Shown: positions 8,041 through 16,748 of the stretch, in pieces
Position numbering within the stretch: the stretch's first letter is position 1
Layout of the letters: every line of letters begins with the position of its first letter
Source of the DNA: Pirellulales bacterium
Lineage (GTDB): Bacteria; Planctomycetota; Planctomycetia; Pirellulales; Lacipirellulaceae
Direction: 5' to 3'
Assembly: GCA_019636345.1 (NCBI GenBank)
Contig: JAHBXQ010000008.1
Span: 62,001-126,000, forward strand
DNA: 64,000 nt
Made by a program: the position numbers and the translations under genes
Notes under the pieces: model-generated
Told to the model about the DNA's origin: nothing
The model's input: the letters and a program-made list of their open reading frames with translations, nothing else
Database searches by the model: none

Positions 8041-8367
8041 ACCCGAAACGACGTTTGCTTGAAGTTTCGCCCCGGCCGGTTGCGACCCCCGAGGCTTGTC
8101 CCGTTCCTGCGGCGACAGGCCCCGCGGGCGCGATCGGCCGGGGTTGTTCGTTTTGTCGGACGACGCTGCGTGCGGTCGTCTCTCGTTGCGGCGGCTCGCG
8201 GATCTCTGCGCACGGGTCAGCTTGTCTCCCCCCCGGCGACTGCTAGCAAGCGCGTGCATGCATCGCCGCCGCGCGTTCGCGATCGCCGTATACGCGATCG
8301 CGAACAATCACTATTCTCGCCCCCCGTCGATTCGCGCACGCGCCGCCGAACGAAAGCGAGACCTGCC
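8041..8367. other. Intergenic region, no gene seen
   Basis: About 330 GC-rich bases separate the SET gene from the next secreted protein. An open frame from 8059 joins the next gene, but its residues are Arg/Pro-rich and precede a clear signal peptide, so it was not accepted. A short palindromic stretch near 8285-8305 (GCGATCGCCGTATACGCGATCGC) may be promoter-proximal structure. Confidence 0.4.
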
Positions 8368-9129
8368 ATGCTCCGTCCCAGTTTGTTTGTCATGTCAGCC
8401 GTCATCCTCATGAAGCTCGTCGGACCCTCGCCCGTCGCGGCGCAGGAGTTTCGCGTCGAGACCGAAGTGTTCGTCGGCTCCCAGCCCGAGCCGACCAGCA
8501 CCTCGGTGACGCTCTTCGAGAAAGGGGCGGTGTACGACTTCTCCGACTCGCCGCCGCAGGTGGTCGTCTATCGTCGCGGCAACGAGGATCGTCCCGGGCA
8601 GTTCATCCTCCTCGACGGCCAGACGAAGCGCCGCACCGACGTGCCGGTCGATCGCCTCAACGCGTTGTTCGACAAAATCAACTCGTGGGCGGCGACGCAG
8701 GACGACAAACTGATGAAGTTCTCGGCCGCGCCGAAGTTCGACGTGACGTTCCAGCGCGACTTTGGTCAGCTCACCCTCGCCAGCAAAGAGTGGACCTACC
8801 AGGTCGCCACCGTGCCGGTCGAGGACGCTGCGGCGCTGATCCGATATCGCGATTTCACCGACGCTTACGCCAAGCTCAACGCCATGGTGTACGGCTCGCT
8901 CCCCCCGGGGCCGCGGCTGGCGCTCAACGAAGCGCTCGAGAAGCACGGCGTCATCCCCGTTGAAATCCGCCGCACGCTTGGCAAGGACGAGGACTCGCAA
9001 GTCCGAGCCGCCCACCTCTTTTCCTGGCGGTTGTCGCGCGAGGACCGGACCAGGATCGACGAAGCCCAGCGGTTCATCGCCAACTACGACAAGGTCGACA
9101 ACGAGACCTATCGGACGGCGAAGAGGTAG
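8368..9129 (+). CDS. Secreted protein of unknown function
   Basis: This is a predicted exported protein of 253 residues that I do not recognise. The ATG was chosen because it gives a good signal peptide (Met-Leu-Arg start, hydrophobic VMSAVILMKLVG, cleavage after VAA). The mature part begins EFRVETEVFVGSQ and has alternating beta-rich segments. Downstream it has a helical region with ALNEALEKHG. The pattern of an externally acting sensor or lipoprotein-like surface protein with no cysteines is seen in many planctomycete exported proteins. It is a single gene between the SET gene and a polytopic membrane protein. Confidence 0.75.
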   Translation: MLRPSLFVMSAVILMKLVGPSPVAAQEFRVETEVFVGSQPEPTSTSVTLFEKGAVYDFSDSPPQVVVYRRGNEDRPGQFILLDGQTKRRTDVPVDRLNALFDKINSWAATQDDKLMKFSAAPKFDVTFQRDFGQLTLASKEWTYQVATVPVEDAAALIRYRDFTDAYAKLNAMVYGSLPPGPRLALNEALEKHGVIPVEIRRTLGKDEDSQVRAAHLFSWRLSREDRTRIDEAQRFIANYDKVDNETYRTAKR

Positions 9130-9227
9130 CGAGGTTTGAGGGGCTTGGCGGCCGAGCCGATTTGCGCCTCCACCGAGGGCGACGGGCCGGATACAATCTT
9201 GGTTTTCGCCCCCTGCGACCGTCGTCG

Positions 9228-10280
9228 ATGAGCTTGTGGTTTGCATCGAGCCTGCTGTTGGCGGCCCATTTGTTGGCCGTCAATTTGGCCAGCGGCGGAC
9301 CGCTCGTGGCGGCGTGGCTCTTGGGACGCTCCGAGGCCGATGCCAACTTGGGCGCTCGGCTTCTGCGCTGGTCGCTCGCGACTCTGGCGATTGGCTCGCT
9401 GCTGGGAGGCGTCACGTTGCTCTTGCCGGGGCTGGGGCTGCGGGAAGCGTTCGGACGATTTCCCGCGAAGGCCTACATGTGGGCCGGGCTCGAACTCCTT
9501 TTCTCCGCGGCCTGCATCCTCGCGATGCTCGCGTGGCGCGGGTGGTTTCGTCGGCACGCCGTCGCCGCGTGGCTGATGGCGCTCGTGGCGTCGACGAATC
9601 TGCTCTACCACTTTCTCCCGTGGCTCGCGGTGATCGGCCGGATGGCCGTCGACCCGACCTGGGGGCCCCGCGGCGTGATCGACCGGAAGCAACTCCTGCA
9701 GCTTATGGGCGGCAGCGAGCCGATGTCGCTGTCGGCCCACGTCGTCTTGGCGTCGCTGGTCGTGCCGGCGCTCGCAGCCTTGGCGACCTTTCGCCGCGAA
9801 TCGAAGCTGGCCGAACTTCCCACCGCGGACGGCCGCGTCCGCACGGCGCGCGGGCTGGCGATGTGGGCCCTCGTGCCCACGGTCTTGCAGTTGCCGGTCG
9901 GGGCGTGGGTGCTCGTCGGCGTCACGCCCGCGATCCGCACGGCCGCGATGGGGGGCGATCCGCTGGCCGCGGTTTGCTTCGCAGCGGGGGTGGCGGCGGC
10001 CCTTTACTTCACGCAAGTGCTTGCCGGACTCGCGCTGGGCGAGCTCGAACCGCGGGGGATCCGCCGCGCCGGCTGGCTGCTGGTCGTCACCGTGACGTTG
10101 ATGACCGGCACGCTGCGCGCCGGCCGCATGGCCGCTCAACGGCCGAGTCCCGGCCGGCCGGCCGCCGCGACGGCATGGCCGTCGCCGACTATAACGAAAT
10201 GCCCAACTGCTTTGCACGCAGCGTCAGCGCCGGCTGGAAGTAGACCATCGGCCGCAGGCGATGGCTGCCGGGCCGCGTGA
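9228..10280 (+). CDS. Polytopic membrane protein of unknown function
   Basis: This protein of 350 residues has about eight hydrophobic helices between residues 1 and 300. Examples are LLLAAHLLAVNLASGG, LLRWSLATLAIGSLLGG, MALVASTNLLYHFLPW and AVCFAAGVAAALYF. Several histidines fall inside or beside helices (AAHLL, YHFLP, SAHVV), so heme or metal binding is conceivable, but I do not recognise the family. The ATG at 9228 opens directly into the first helix. The last 45 residues are Pro/Ala/Arg-rich. The 3' end overlaps the convergent gene at 10189-10587 by 92 bases, which is unusual and could mean the tail is recently acquired. Confidence 0.7.
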   Translation: MSLWFASSLLLAAHLLAVNLASGGPLVAAWLLGRSEADANLGARLLRWSLATLAIGSLLGGVTLLLPGLGLREAFGRFPAKAYMWAGLELLFSAACILAMLAWRGWFRRHAVAAWLMALVASTNLLYHFLPWLAVIGRMAVDPTWGPRGVIDRKQLLQLMGGSEPMSLSAHVVLASLVVPALAALATFRRESKLAELPTADGRVRTARGLAMWALVPTVLQLPVGAWVLVGVTPAIRTAAMGGDPLAAVCFAAGVAAALYFTQVLAGLALGELEPRGIRRAGWLLVVTVTLMTGTLRAGRMAAQRPSPGRPAAATAWPSPTITKCPTALHAASAPAGSRPSAAGDGCRAA

Positions 10281-10587
10281 TGTACCGGTTGCGAGCCCAG
10301 AGGAACGTGCTGTCGACCAGCTTGCGCGGCAGGACCCCCTGCTCGACGCGCAGCACGACCAAATTGATGAACTCAATGTCGGCTTGCGTCGTCGCCTTGA
10401 GTCCCACGCGCAACTGGTCGCGCAGTTGCACTTGGCGACCGTTCTCGCCCGTCGTGCGCCCGATGGTCGCCGGAGTCACCGGCTGCAGAGCCGCCAACCG
10501 CGTTCCTGCCAACAGGGCCAGCGCCACGACCGCAGCGGTGATGGCAGGCCGAACGGCGAATCGACTCGCGGCGGCGATTGGCGTCAT
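10189..10587 (-). CDS. Conserved planctomycete-type exported/anchored protein of unknown function
   Basis: This small protein of 132 residues has an N-terminal hydrophobic segment (AAVVALALLAGTRLAAL) that could be a signal peptide or anchor. A well-structured basic region follows, ending MVYFQPALTLRAKQLGISL. The body RDQLRVGLKATTQADIEFIN and FLWARNRYI look conserved rather than random. The ATG at 10587 is favoured over the TTG at 10602 because GGGGAG lies about 8 bases before it. The gene is convergent with, and overlaps the 3' end of, the polytopic membrane protein. Function is unknown. Confidence 0.75.
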   Translation of the reverse strand: MTPIAAASRFAVRPAITAAVVALALLAGTRLAALQPVTPATIGRTTGENGRQVQLRDQLRVGLKATTQADIEFINLVVLRVEQGVLPRKLVDSTFLWARNRYITRPGSHRLRPMVYFQPALTLRAKQLGISL

Positions 10588-11496
10588 TTCAATTCTCCCC
10601 AACGAAAGGTACGGGTCCGCAGGGGCTTGTAGGGCGTTCCGCCTCGGTCGGCAAGGGCGGTTTGGGGCGATTCTTGAGACGAGAAGCCCGGGCCAGTGCG
10701 ATCATGGGACGACGGAACAAGTTGACCGTGAGGCGAGGGACCATGTGTTACCCGTCTTTCTTTGGCGAGGCGCCGTTGTGCCGTCGACACGAGGTCCCAA
10801 AGGCCGACTGCCCCGCTGTCCTTTCGTCCCCATAGTCCCCCTGCTCCCCGTCCGTCCGGCATGTCTTTTGCTCGACCGGAATTCATTCGATTTGCCCCTT
10901 TCGTGAACTAGAATTAGGAGGTATCGTCCGCGTCCCCGCGAGCGAAAGCGTCCGCGGTGAAATCGGCTCACGCCGATGCGGTTGCCAAACCGATACCACG
11001 TTTGCGACCGACAGCAAGCATTTGACCGCGGCCGTTGTGCTGCGAACAATCCACCCCGCGCTTGTCGCCCTGGCTTTGGCCGAGCGACGGGCGCACCCAA
11101 GCCAAACTTCCTGGTCAAGATTCCGTCGGGAGGACCAATAATTCGGATCGGCCCGTCACGAACCATGGCAGCGCGCAGCGCTGTCCGAGGCGCGCCGTTC
11201 TTCCAGCGACTCCACCCAGTCGCAATCGGACCGGAAGTTTGATTCACGCCAGCCGCGGCGTCGGAACCCTCCGACGCCGCGGTTTTGCGTTCATGCGACT
11301 CGCATGATCTGGCTCTGCGCGGGATTCCGCTGGCGGGGAATCCGCCAATCGCCAGTCCGGGCGTACGATTCCTGGCTTTTTTGGCAAAGAACGGGTAACG
11401 CCGCGGCGAAATACTCGCTAGTTTCACCACATGCGAGTCGCCGGATCGCCCGGCCGCCGCCCGCTGCTTGCCACTCTCGAGTCCAGGAGCCCCGCC
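10588..11496. other. Long intergenic region with a stand-alone terminator
   Basis: About 900 bases hold no convincing protein gene. The open frames on both strands are Arg/Pro/Gly-rich and lack start signals. The stretch contains a TAGAAT promoter-like element at 10909-10914 and a perfect rho-independent terminator at 11253-11286 on the + strand, with no gene upstream for it to serve. A non-coding RNA of up to about 370 bases is a reasonable guess (see findings). Confidence 0.45.
11253..11286 (+). terminator. Rho-independent terminator without an obvious upstream gene
   Basis: A perfect 12-base stem CCGCGGCGTCGG (11253-11264) / CCGACGCCGCGG (11271-11282) with loop AACCCT is followed by TTTT. 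The T-run lies only on the + strand side, so it stops rightward transcription. The nearest gene upstream on this strand ends near 10280 and the next begins at 11497, so the terminated transcript is probably non-coding. Confidence 0.8.
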
Positions 11497-12267
11497 ATGC
11501 TACGCCGCACACGTCCGCAGGTCGCCGTCGCGTGTTGTTGCCTTGTCCTGTTCGCCGGCTGCTCGGGCGGTTCCGGCGGCGGATACGCCACCCCCGAAGC
11601 CTGCTTCGACGGGATCCGCGATTCGCTGGCCAAGAAGGACTACAAGGGCGCCTTGAACTCCGTGACCGACGAATCGCAAAACATCGTCGCGGCCGGCATG
11701 GTCATGGCGGGGACGATGATCCAGGCCTTCTCCGGCATGGCGGCCGCGATGGGGGGCGATGAGGAGGCCGCCAAGGCCAAGGAAGCCGTCGCCGCCATCG
11801 CCAAGGTGATGGACAAGCACGGGATCAACGAGGACAAGCTCAAGAGCCTCGGCGAGGAGACCAACCCCATGATGGGCATGGGAGACGAAGCCGCGATGGC
11901 CAAAATCGCCGGGTTGCTGAGCGACAAGACCGGCTTCATCCTCGACATGGCCCAGGCGCTCAGCTCGATGGGCGACGGCCCGGGCCCCAGCCCGCAGGAA
12001 ATGATCGACGCTCTCGCGTCCGCCAAGCTGACCGATCTGAAAATCGACGGCGACAAGGCGACCGCCACCATCGTCGCCGCGGACAAGCCGCCGGCGCCGA
12101 TCGCGTTCCGCAAATCGGCCGACGGCTGGAAACTGCACATCGATCTCGAAGCGATGAAGGCTGGCGACGACGGCGAGATGTCGGGGCCTGAGTTTGGCGG
12201 CGAGTTCGGCGGCGAGTACGAGGCCGACGAAGCGATGGACGAAGAACTCGAAGCCGTCGAGCAGTAG
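11497..12267 (+). CDS. Lipoprotein of unknown function
   Basis: This is a predicted lipoprotein of 256 residues. The signal peptide ends with a lipobox, LFAGC, so Cys becomes the lipidated N-terminus. The mature part starts with a Gly/Ser linker. It then has a short helical region resembling DUF4878/NTF2-like stress lipoproteins (TPEACFDGIRDSLAKKDYKG) and a long helical, Met/Ala-rich middle. The end is acidic (DEAMDEELEAVEQ). The C-terminal strand ADGWKLHIDLEAM fits an NTF2-like fold. The start at 11497 follows CCAGGAG, and an upstream ATG at 11431 has no signal peptide. It is a single gene. The role is probably in the envelope, but the exact function is unknown. Confidence 0.8.
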   Translation: MLRRTRPQVAVACCCLVLFAGCSGGSGGGYATPEACFDGIRDSLAKKDYKGALNSVTDESQNIVAAGMVMAGTMIQAFSGMAAAMGGDEEAAKAKEAVAAIAKVMDKHGINEDKLKSLGEETNPMMGMGDEAAMAKIAGLLSDKTGFILDMAQALSSMGDGPGPSPQEMIDALASAKLTDLKIDGDKATATIVAADKPPAPIAFRKSADGWKLHIDLEAMKAGDDGEMSGPEFGGEFGGEYEADEAMDEELEAVEQ

Positions 12268-12269
12268 TC

Positions 12270-12449
12270 CCGCTCGCGGCCGAGCGGATCGCGCCTGTTG
12301 CGTTTCGGACCGGCCAGCCGGAGGGTCAGATCAAGCAGCGTCGCCAGATCGAGCGCGTTGCGCATCAAGATCTGATTCATTTCGCGCGGAAGACCGGTGC
12401 GCACGAACTCCTGATAGACCGCGGGAATTTGACTGCCGGGAATGTCGTT
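12270..12449 (-). pseudogene. C-terminal remnant of an RNase H-like (YprB-type) exonuclease
   Basis: Read on the minus strand from 12449, about 60 codons give a sequence with NDIPGSQIPAVYQEFVRTG and then ILMRNALDLATLLDLTLRL. From memory this matches the last part of the YprB-like RNase H-fold exonuclease family, including the IPG..IP..Y segment and the HN.LDL segment (here RNALDL). An in-frame TAG stands directly before it (12450-12452), and no upstream exonuclease body is found. It therefore looks like a decayed 3' fragment lying between a lipoprotein gene and a small anchored protein. Confidence is moderate because the match is by eye. Confidence 0.45.
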
Positions 12450-12515
12450 CTAACGCGGCTGGGAATGCTGGCGCGGATTCGGGAGATGGGGGTGGGGGGC
12501 GGCCGCGCTGGGCGA

Positions 12516-12932
12516 ATGCGAAGGCTTGTCGCAGCGCTGCTTGTTGTCGCAGCAATCGCCGTTGGCGTTGTTCTCTTGACGAGATCGTCAAGCAAGATGC
12601 TTCCCGTTCCGTCCGACAACGCCGACAACGCGCTCATCGCCTTGTCGGGACGGCTTGAACTTGCCGCCAGCAATGGGCTTGATTTGGACGCCGCGGAGCT
12701 GCAGCGCGTCGTCGCGACGAACGCCCCGGCGCTCGCCGAGGTTCGCGTTATCTTGCAGCGGCCCAGCGTCGTCCCCGTCGGCTGTGGGGCCGGCCCGACG
12801 AGACTTTCTGATTTGGCTCCCGACTTCTTGTCGCAGCTTCCCGTCGATCCGGTCGCGGGCGGCGATTTCCACTACGAATCGACAGGCGAGGATTTCTCCA
12901 TTCAGCGATTTGCAGATGCGGAGGTCGAATGA
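12516..12932 (+). CDS. Small membrane-anchored protein of unknown function
   Basis: This is a predicted single-anchor protein of 138 residues. The ATG at 12516 gives Met-Arg-Arg followed directly by a hydrophobic helix (LVAALLVVAAIAVGVVLL), leaving a periplasmic body. The body ends with FLSQLPVDPVAGGDFHYEST, which resembles the C-terminal DPxxGxxxxY pattern frequent in planctomycete exported proteins. Alternative starts exist at 12429 (TTG), 12465 and 12486. None has a strong ribosome binding site, so the N-terminus is uncertain. It overlaps nothing on its own strand and lies across the upstream side of the exonuclease remnant. Confidence 0.6.
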   Translation: MRRLVAALLVVAAIAVGVVLLTRSSSKMLPVPSDNADNALIALSGRLELAASNGLDLDAAELQRVVATNAPALAEVRVILQRPSVVPVGCGAGPTRLSDLAPDFLSQLPVDPVAGGDFHYESTGEDFSIQRFADAEVE

Positions 12933-13366
12933 CCGTCGCCGGCAGTTTCGAGATTGCCGTCCGAGCTCCGATGATCGCACAGTAAGTGCGCCAATTCGCA
13001 CAGTCGCGATTCCGCTGATGGCACTCATATCGTCGAAGCGCACGCAACTGAAGTGCGCAGCGTGCGGCGCTGGCCGTTTCTAGTGAGCCCATTGGCCCGC
13101 CGCCGGCGATGAGTTTCAATCCACGACTTGTCACGTTTTTTTCGCGAGCGCTTGCCTTTCGCTTTTTTGGTTCTTACGATCGACCCCTTCGCAGGCTGCG
13201 CTGAAGTCGTCGTCTGGTCCGGCAATCGCTCGTTTTGGCGCCGCGGTTGGTTGAGGCTGGCGAGTCTTCTCCCCGTCGTTCGCTTGCGGCGCACACTTTC
13301 GTTGGCTCCTTCGTCGCTTGCGGCTTCTTAGCCGACCTGCGGCGAACGTTTGCACGAGGACGTCGT
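12933..13366. other. Intergenic region upstream of the cbb3 locus
   Basis: No gene is accepted. A 67-codon frame at 13128-13331 (+) and an Arg/Lys-rich frame on the minus strand lack start signals and recognisable domains. A T-rich run lies near 13137-13145. The final 15 bases carry GAGGA, the ribosome binding site of the diheme cytochrome gene. The promoter of the oxidase locus should lie here but I cannot point to it. Confidence 0.4.
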
Positions 13367-14599
13367 ATGCAGATTCGGCTCACGCCGTTCGCGGCTCTGG
13401 TGTTGGCGGCGCTTGTCGCGTCTGGGTGTCGGCAATCCGAGCCGTCGGAGTTCACCGCGAGTCGGCAAGTCGCAGCGCTGACCGAGGGAATCGATCCCAA
13501 GGAAGAGAAGGAAGACTTCGACCTCATGGTCGAACTGCAGCAAGACGTGGCCAAGGTCTTGGCCGAGCGCTGCGGGACGTCCGATGTGATCAAGGTCCTC
13601 GGCAATCCCCACGTCGACCAGGATCAGCTCAAGCGGGGCTACGTCCTCTACGCCGATTACTGCACGCAGTGCCACGGCGTGAACGGCGACGGCAACGGCC
13701 CGCTGGCGGCCCATCTCAATCCCCGGCCGCGCAACTATACGGCGGGGGTGTTCAAGTTCGTCGCCACCGACAACGGCGTCCCGCCGCGCAAGGCCGACAT
13801 TGTCGCCACGCTGCGCCGGGGGGTGACCGGCACGTCGATGCCGTCCTTCAAGGACTTTTCGCAGGAAGATCTCGAGGCGGTCGCCGAGTACGTCTTCGCC
13901 CTCACGTTCCGGGGCCTCCTGGAATCGCGGCTCGCTCAGATTGCTTACGACGACGAGGAGCTGCCCGACGACGAGGGAATCGACGAGGTCGTCGCGGAAC
14001 TGCTCGAACCGTGGGTCGGGGCGAGCGAGCAGGTCGTCATGCCCCTGTCCCCCATGCCGCGGATGTCCGCCGAGACGATCGCCCACGGCAAGGAGCTGTT
14101 CGTCAAATACAGTTGCAACAAGTGTCACGGCGACGACGGTCGCGGCGGCTCCGTGGGGAACGTCGAGGTCGGCAAGGACGCTTGGGGCTACGAAGCCGCG
14201 GCCGCGGATCTCACCTCGGGCATGTTCCGCGGCGGGGGGCGGCCGATCGATCTCTATCGCCGCGTGCTCGTGGGGATCAACGGCGCCCCGATGCCGTCGC
14301 GGCGGGTCGAGTTCGAAAGCGATCCCGACGGGATCTGGCACATCGTTCACTTCCTCAAGGACGTCGGCGAGAAGCGCCGTCGCGAGACGGTCGAGGCGAC
14401 CCTCACGGGCCTCGGCCGGTTGAAGCCCAAGGTCGAGTCGGCCGAAAAGGACGAAGCTGCCGCGACTGCGGAGACGGAGGACGCCGCGGCCGCCGAAGCG
14501 GATCGCGCGGCGGCTGACGACGGCGAGGAACCGGCGGCCGACGACGCCGAGGCTGCGGGCGAGGAGACGCCGGCCGCTGAGGAGACGACCGAGTCGTAG
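13367..14599 (+). CDS. Diheme cytochrome c lipoprotein of the cbb3 oxidase locus
   Basis: This is a predicted periplasmic, membrane-tethered electron carrier of 410 residues. The signal peptide ends in a lipobox, VASGC, so the protein should be lipidated. There are two CXXCH heme c sites: CTQCH near residues 99-103, followed by a GDGxGP motif, and CNKCH near 250-254. Axial-ligand methionines are likely in the MPSF segment and MPSRR. The last 60 residues are an acidic Ala/Glu-rich tail. It heads the operon containing ccoN and ccoO, where a diheme CcoP would be expected. It may do CcoP's job of receiving electrons and passing them to CcoO/CcoN. The ATG has a good GAGGA site, and the frame upstream lacks the signal peptide. 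Confidence 0.9.
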   Translation: MQIRLTPFAALVLAALVASGCRQSEPSEFTASRQVAALTEGIDPKEEKEDFDLMVELQQDVAKVLAERCGTSDVIKVLGNPHVDQDQLKRGYVLYADYCTQCHGVNGDGNGPLAAHLNPRPRNYTAGVFKFVATDNGVPPRKADIVATLRRGVTGTSMPSFKDFSQEDLEAVAEYVFALTFRGLLESRLAQIAYDDEELPDDEGIDEVVAELLEPWVGASEQVVMPLSPMPRMSAETIAHGKELFVKYSCNKCHGDDGRGGSVGNVEVGKDAWGYEAAAADLTSGMFRGGGRPIDLYRRVLVGINGAPMPSRRVEFESDPDGIWHIVHFLKDVGEKRRRETVEATLTGLGRLKPKVESAEKDEAAATAETEDAAAAEADRAAADDGEEPAADDAEAAGEETPAAEETTES

Positions 14600-14700
14600 C
14601 GCTTTGACGCAGGCAACATGTTCGAACTGACAACGCGCTCGCCCCGCCGCGTGGCGATTTTGGCCTGATCCACCCCTTATCCCGCTTGGGAGCCGCTCCC

Positions 14701-15336
14701 TTGAACGCGACTGACGCCAAACGAACGGAACTCGCCGAGCTGCAGGCCCGCGTCGCGCAGCTCGAATCGCAGATCGCCGACGAATCGCGCCCCGTGCCGT
14801 TCCGGCCGAAGGGGTTTTACGCCGCCTACTACGCAACGACCGGGTTTCTGCTGGGCGTGTTCGGCGCGATGGCGAGCTTGCTGTTCAACGTCGTTGGCTC
14901 GACCCTGACGGGGCGGCCGCCGCTGGAGATCATTCGGGCGTACTTGACGTTCCCGTTGGGAGATCAAGCCTTTACGCTCCCCGAGACGCAAAGCAACCTG
15001 ATGCTGGCGATCGGGTGCTGCTTGTATCTGGGCACGGGCATGTTGCTGGGAGTCCCCATGTACTTGGCGCTGGTGCGGTGGGGCGAAGGCAAGTCGCTGG
15101 CCGCCAAGTTCGTGATCGCGACGATCGTGGCGCTGGCGATTTGGGCGATCAATTTCTACGGCATTCTGTCGTGGTTGCAGCCGGCCGTGACGAAAACCTC
15201 CGCCGAGAATCTGATCGTCAATTACGTCCCCTGGTGGGTCGCCGCGGCGACTCACCTCGTCTTCGGCTGGACGATGGTCCTGGTGTATCCGTTGGGACAA
15301 TACGTGGCATACAAGCAGGTGACGGAGCAATCATGA
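14701..15336 (+). CDS. Four-helix membrane protein preceding ccoN
   Basis: This protein of 211 residues has a short coiled-coil-like N-terminus (TELAELQARVAQLESQI) and about four transmembrane helices: TGFLLGVFGAMASLLF, LAIGCCLYLGTGMLLGV, KFVIATIVALAIWAINF and AAATHLVFGWTMVLVY. I do not recognise the family. The TTG at 14701 is preferred because GGGAG lies about 8 bases upstream. The stop overlaps the ccoN start (ATGA), so the two are translationally coupled. A subunit or assembly factor of the oxidase is the most likely role. It has no cysteine heme site. Confidence 0.8.
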   Translation: MNATDAKRTELAELQARVAQLESQIADESRPVPFRPKGFYAAYYATTGFLLGVFGAMASLLFNVVGSTLTGRPPLEIIRAYLTFPLGDQAFTLPETQSNLMLAIGCCLYLGTGMLLGVPMYLALVRWGEGKSLAAKFVIATIVALAIWAINFYGILSWLQPAVTKTSAENLIVNYVPWWVAAATHLVFGWTMVLVYPLGQYVAYKQVTEQS

Positions 15337-16748
15337 CCGAAGCGAAAGCTCATTCCTCGACGGGCGAACTCCCGACGATCGACCCGGCCAACTTGGTCGA
15401 AGAGCGGCTCGTCTTGTGGTACTTTCTGGCCGGGCTGGGATATCTGTTCGTCTCGTTCGCGGGGGGGCTGCTGATGGCGCTGCAGCTCGTCTCGTGGAAC
15501 CCGTTGCAAGGGAGCGAATATCTCTCCCCCGGCCGATGGCGAATGATCCACACGAACGCCGTCGCGTACGGGTTCCTGGCGAACTGCTTTCTGGCGTCGC
15601 TTCATTGGTCGATCCCTCGGCTGACGCTCAAGCCGGTGTTGAACCGGGCGTTGTCGTACTTCATCTTCTTCGCTTGGCAGGTCGTCGTCTTGGCGACCGC
15701 CGGCGGGATCCTTATGGGGCAGGCCCAGGGGGTCGAGTGGGGCGAAACGCCCTGGTGGATCGACCCGCTGGCGCTCGCCGGGCTGGCGCTGGTGGCGATC
15801 AACTTCATGGCCCCCATAATCCAGATGAAGGGCCCGATGTACGTGTCGCTGTGGTACTACATGGCGGCGTTCGTGTGGACGTTCTTGACCTACGCGATGG
15901 GCAACTTCGTCCCGCAATACTTCGTCTCCGGCACCTCGGCGGGGGCGGTTGGAGGCCTGTTCATTCACGATCTCGTGGGTTTGTTCGTCACGCCGCTGGC
16001 GACCGGCATGATGTACTACTTCGTGCCGATCATGCTCAAGAAGCCGGTCTGGAGCCACGGCCTGTCGCTCGTGGGTTTCTGGGGGCTGGCGTTCTTTTAC
16101 CCGCTGCAAGGCATTCACCACTTCCTCTTTACGCCGATTCCGGACTTCCTGGAGTACGGGGCGATCGTCTCGACCATCGCCGTCGAGTTCGTCGTGATGA
16201 CGGTGGTGATCAATTTCTTCGGCACGTTGTGGGGTTCGGGCCGGGCGATCGTCACGAATCTGCCGATCCGCTGGTTCTACACCGGCATGGTGTTGTATTT
16301 CGTCACCTGCGCCCAATGCGCGCTGCAAGTGACCCAGACCTTCCAGAAGCTGATCCACTTCAGCGACTGGGTCGTCGGCCACGCTCACCTCGTCATGTTC
16401 GGCGTGTTCAGCATCTGGTTCTTCGGCATCATGACTTACCTGATGCCGCGGCTGCTGCGCACCTCGTGGTACAGCCGCAACCTGTGCGAGTGGCACTACT
16501 GGCTGAGCGCGGTCGGGATCTTCGTGATGTTCCTCGATCTCACGCTCGCCGGGTTGTTCGAGGGTTACTATTGGGTCTCGCTGCGGCCATGGCAGGATTC
16601 GGTCGACGGCGTGATCGGATTCTGGATCGTCCGCCTGTTCGCGGGGCTGGCGATGATCGCCGGTCAGGTCGTGTTCTTGTTCAACTTGTGGATGACCTGG
16701 CGGAAGAGCAAGAACCCGGCCGCCGCGACCCCGGCGTACGCGACCTGA
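15333..16748 (+). CDS. ccoN: cbb3-type cytochrome c oxidase subunit I (CcoN)
   Basis: This is the catalytic subunit of the high-affinity heme-copper oxidase that reduces O2 at the inner membrane. The 471-residue protein has about twelve hydrophobic helices. Expected ligands are visible: a low-spin heme His in MIHTNAVAYG near residue 72, the CuB His in LFIHDLVG near 212, the HH pair near 262-263, and HAH in GHAHLVMFG near 350. The catalytic Tyr aligns with FFYPLQGIHH near residue 256, as in other CcoN proteins. It starts at an ATG overlapping the stop of the membrane protein before it. The longer frame starting at 15015 is an overlap artefact. It belongs to the operon with ccoO and two small subunits. 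Confidence 0.97.
   Translation: MTEAKAHSSTGELPTIDPANLVEERLVLWYFLAGLGYLFVSFAGGLLMALQLVSWNPLQGSEYLSPGRWRMIHTNAVAYGFLANCFLASLHWSIPRLTLKPVLNRALSYFIFFAWQVVVLATAGGILMGQAQGVEWGETPWWIDPLALAGLALVAINFMAPIIQMKGPMYVSLWYYMAAFVWTFLTYAMGNFVPQYFVSGTSAGAVGGLFIHDLVGLFVTPLATGMMYYFVPIMLKKPVWSHGLSLVGFWGLAFFYPLQGIHHFLFTPIPDFLEYGAIVSTIAVEFVVMTVVINFFGTLWGSGRAIVTNLPIRWFYTGMVLYFVTCAQCALQVTQTFQKLIHFSDWVVGHAHLVMFGVFSIWFFGIMTYLMPRLLRTSWYSRNLCEWHYWLSAVGIFVMFLDLTLAGLFEGYYWVSLRPWQDSVDGVIGFWIVRLFAGLAMIAGQVVFLFNLWMTWRKSKNPAAATPAYAT

Noticed and set aside
10702-11430. A 242-residue minus-strand frame in a gene-poor region
   Set aside because: Arg/Gly/Pro-rich, with no recognisable domain or start signal, and it crosses the terminator hairpin region.
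13025-13294. A Lys/Arg-rich 89-residue minus-strand frame
   Set aside because: No start signal, no structure, and composition typical of a random GC-rich frame.
15015-16748. Longer version of ccoN starting at 15015
   Set aside because: The extra region is in another frame of the preceding membrane protein; the ATG at 15333 overlaps its stop and fits CcoN.
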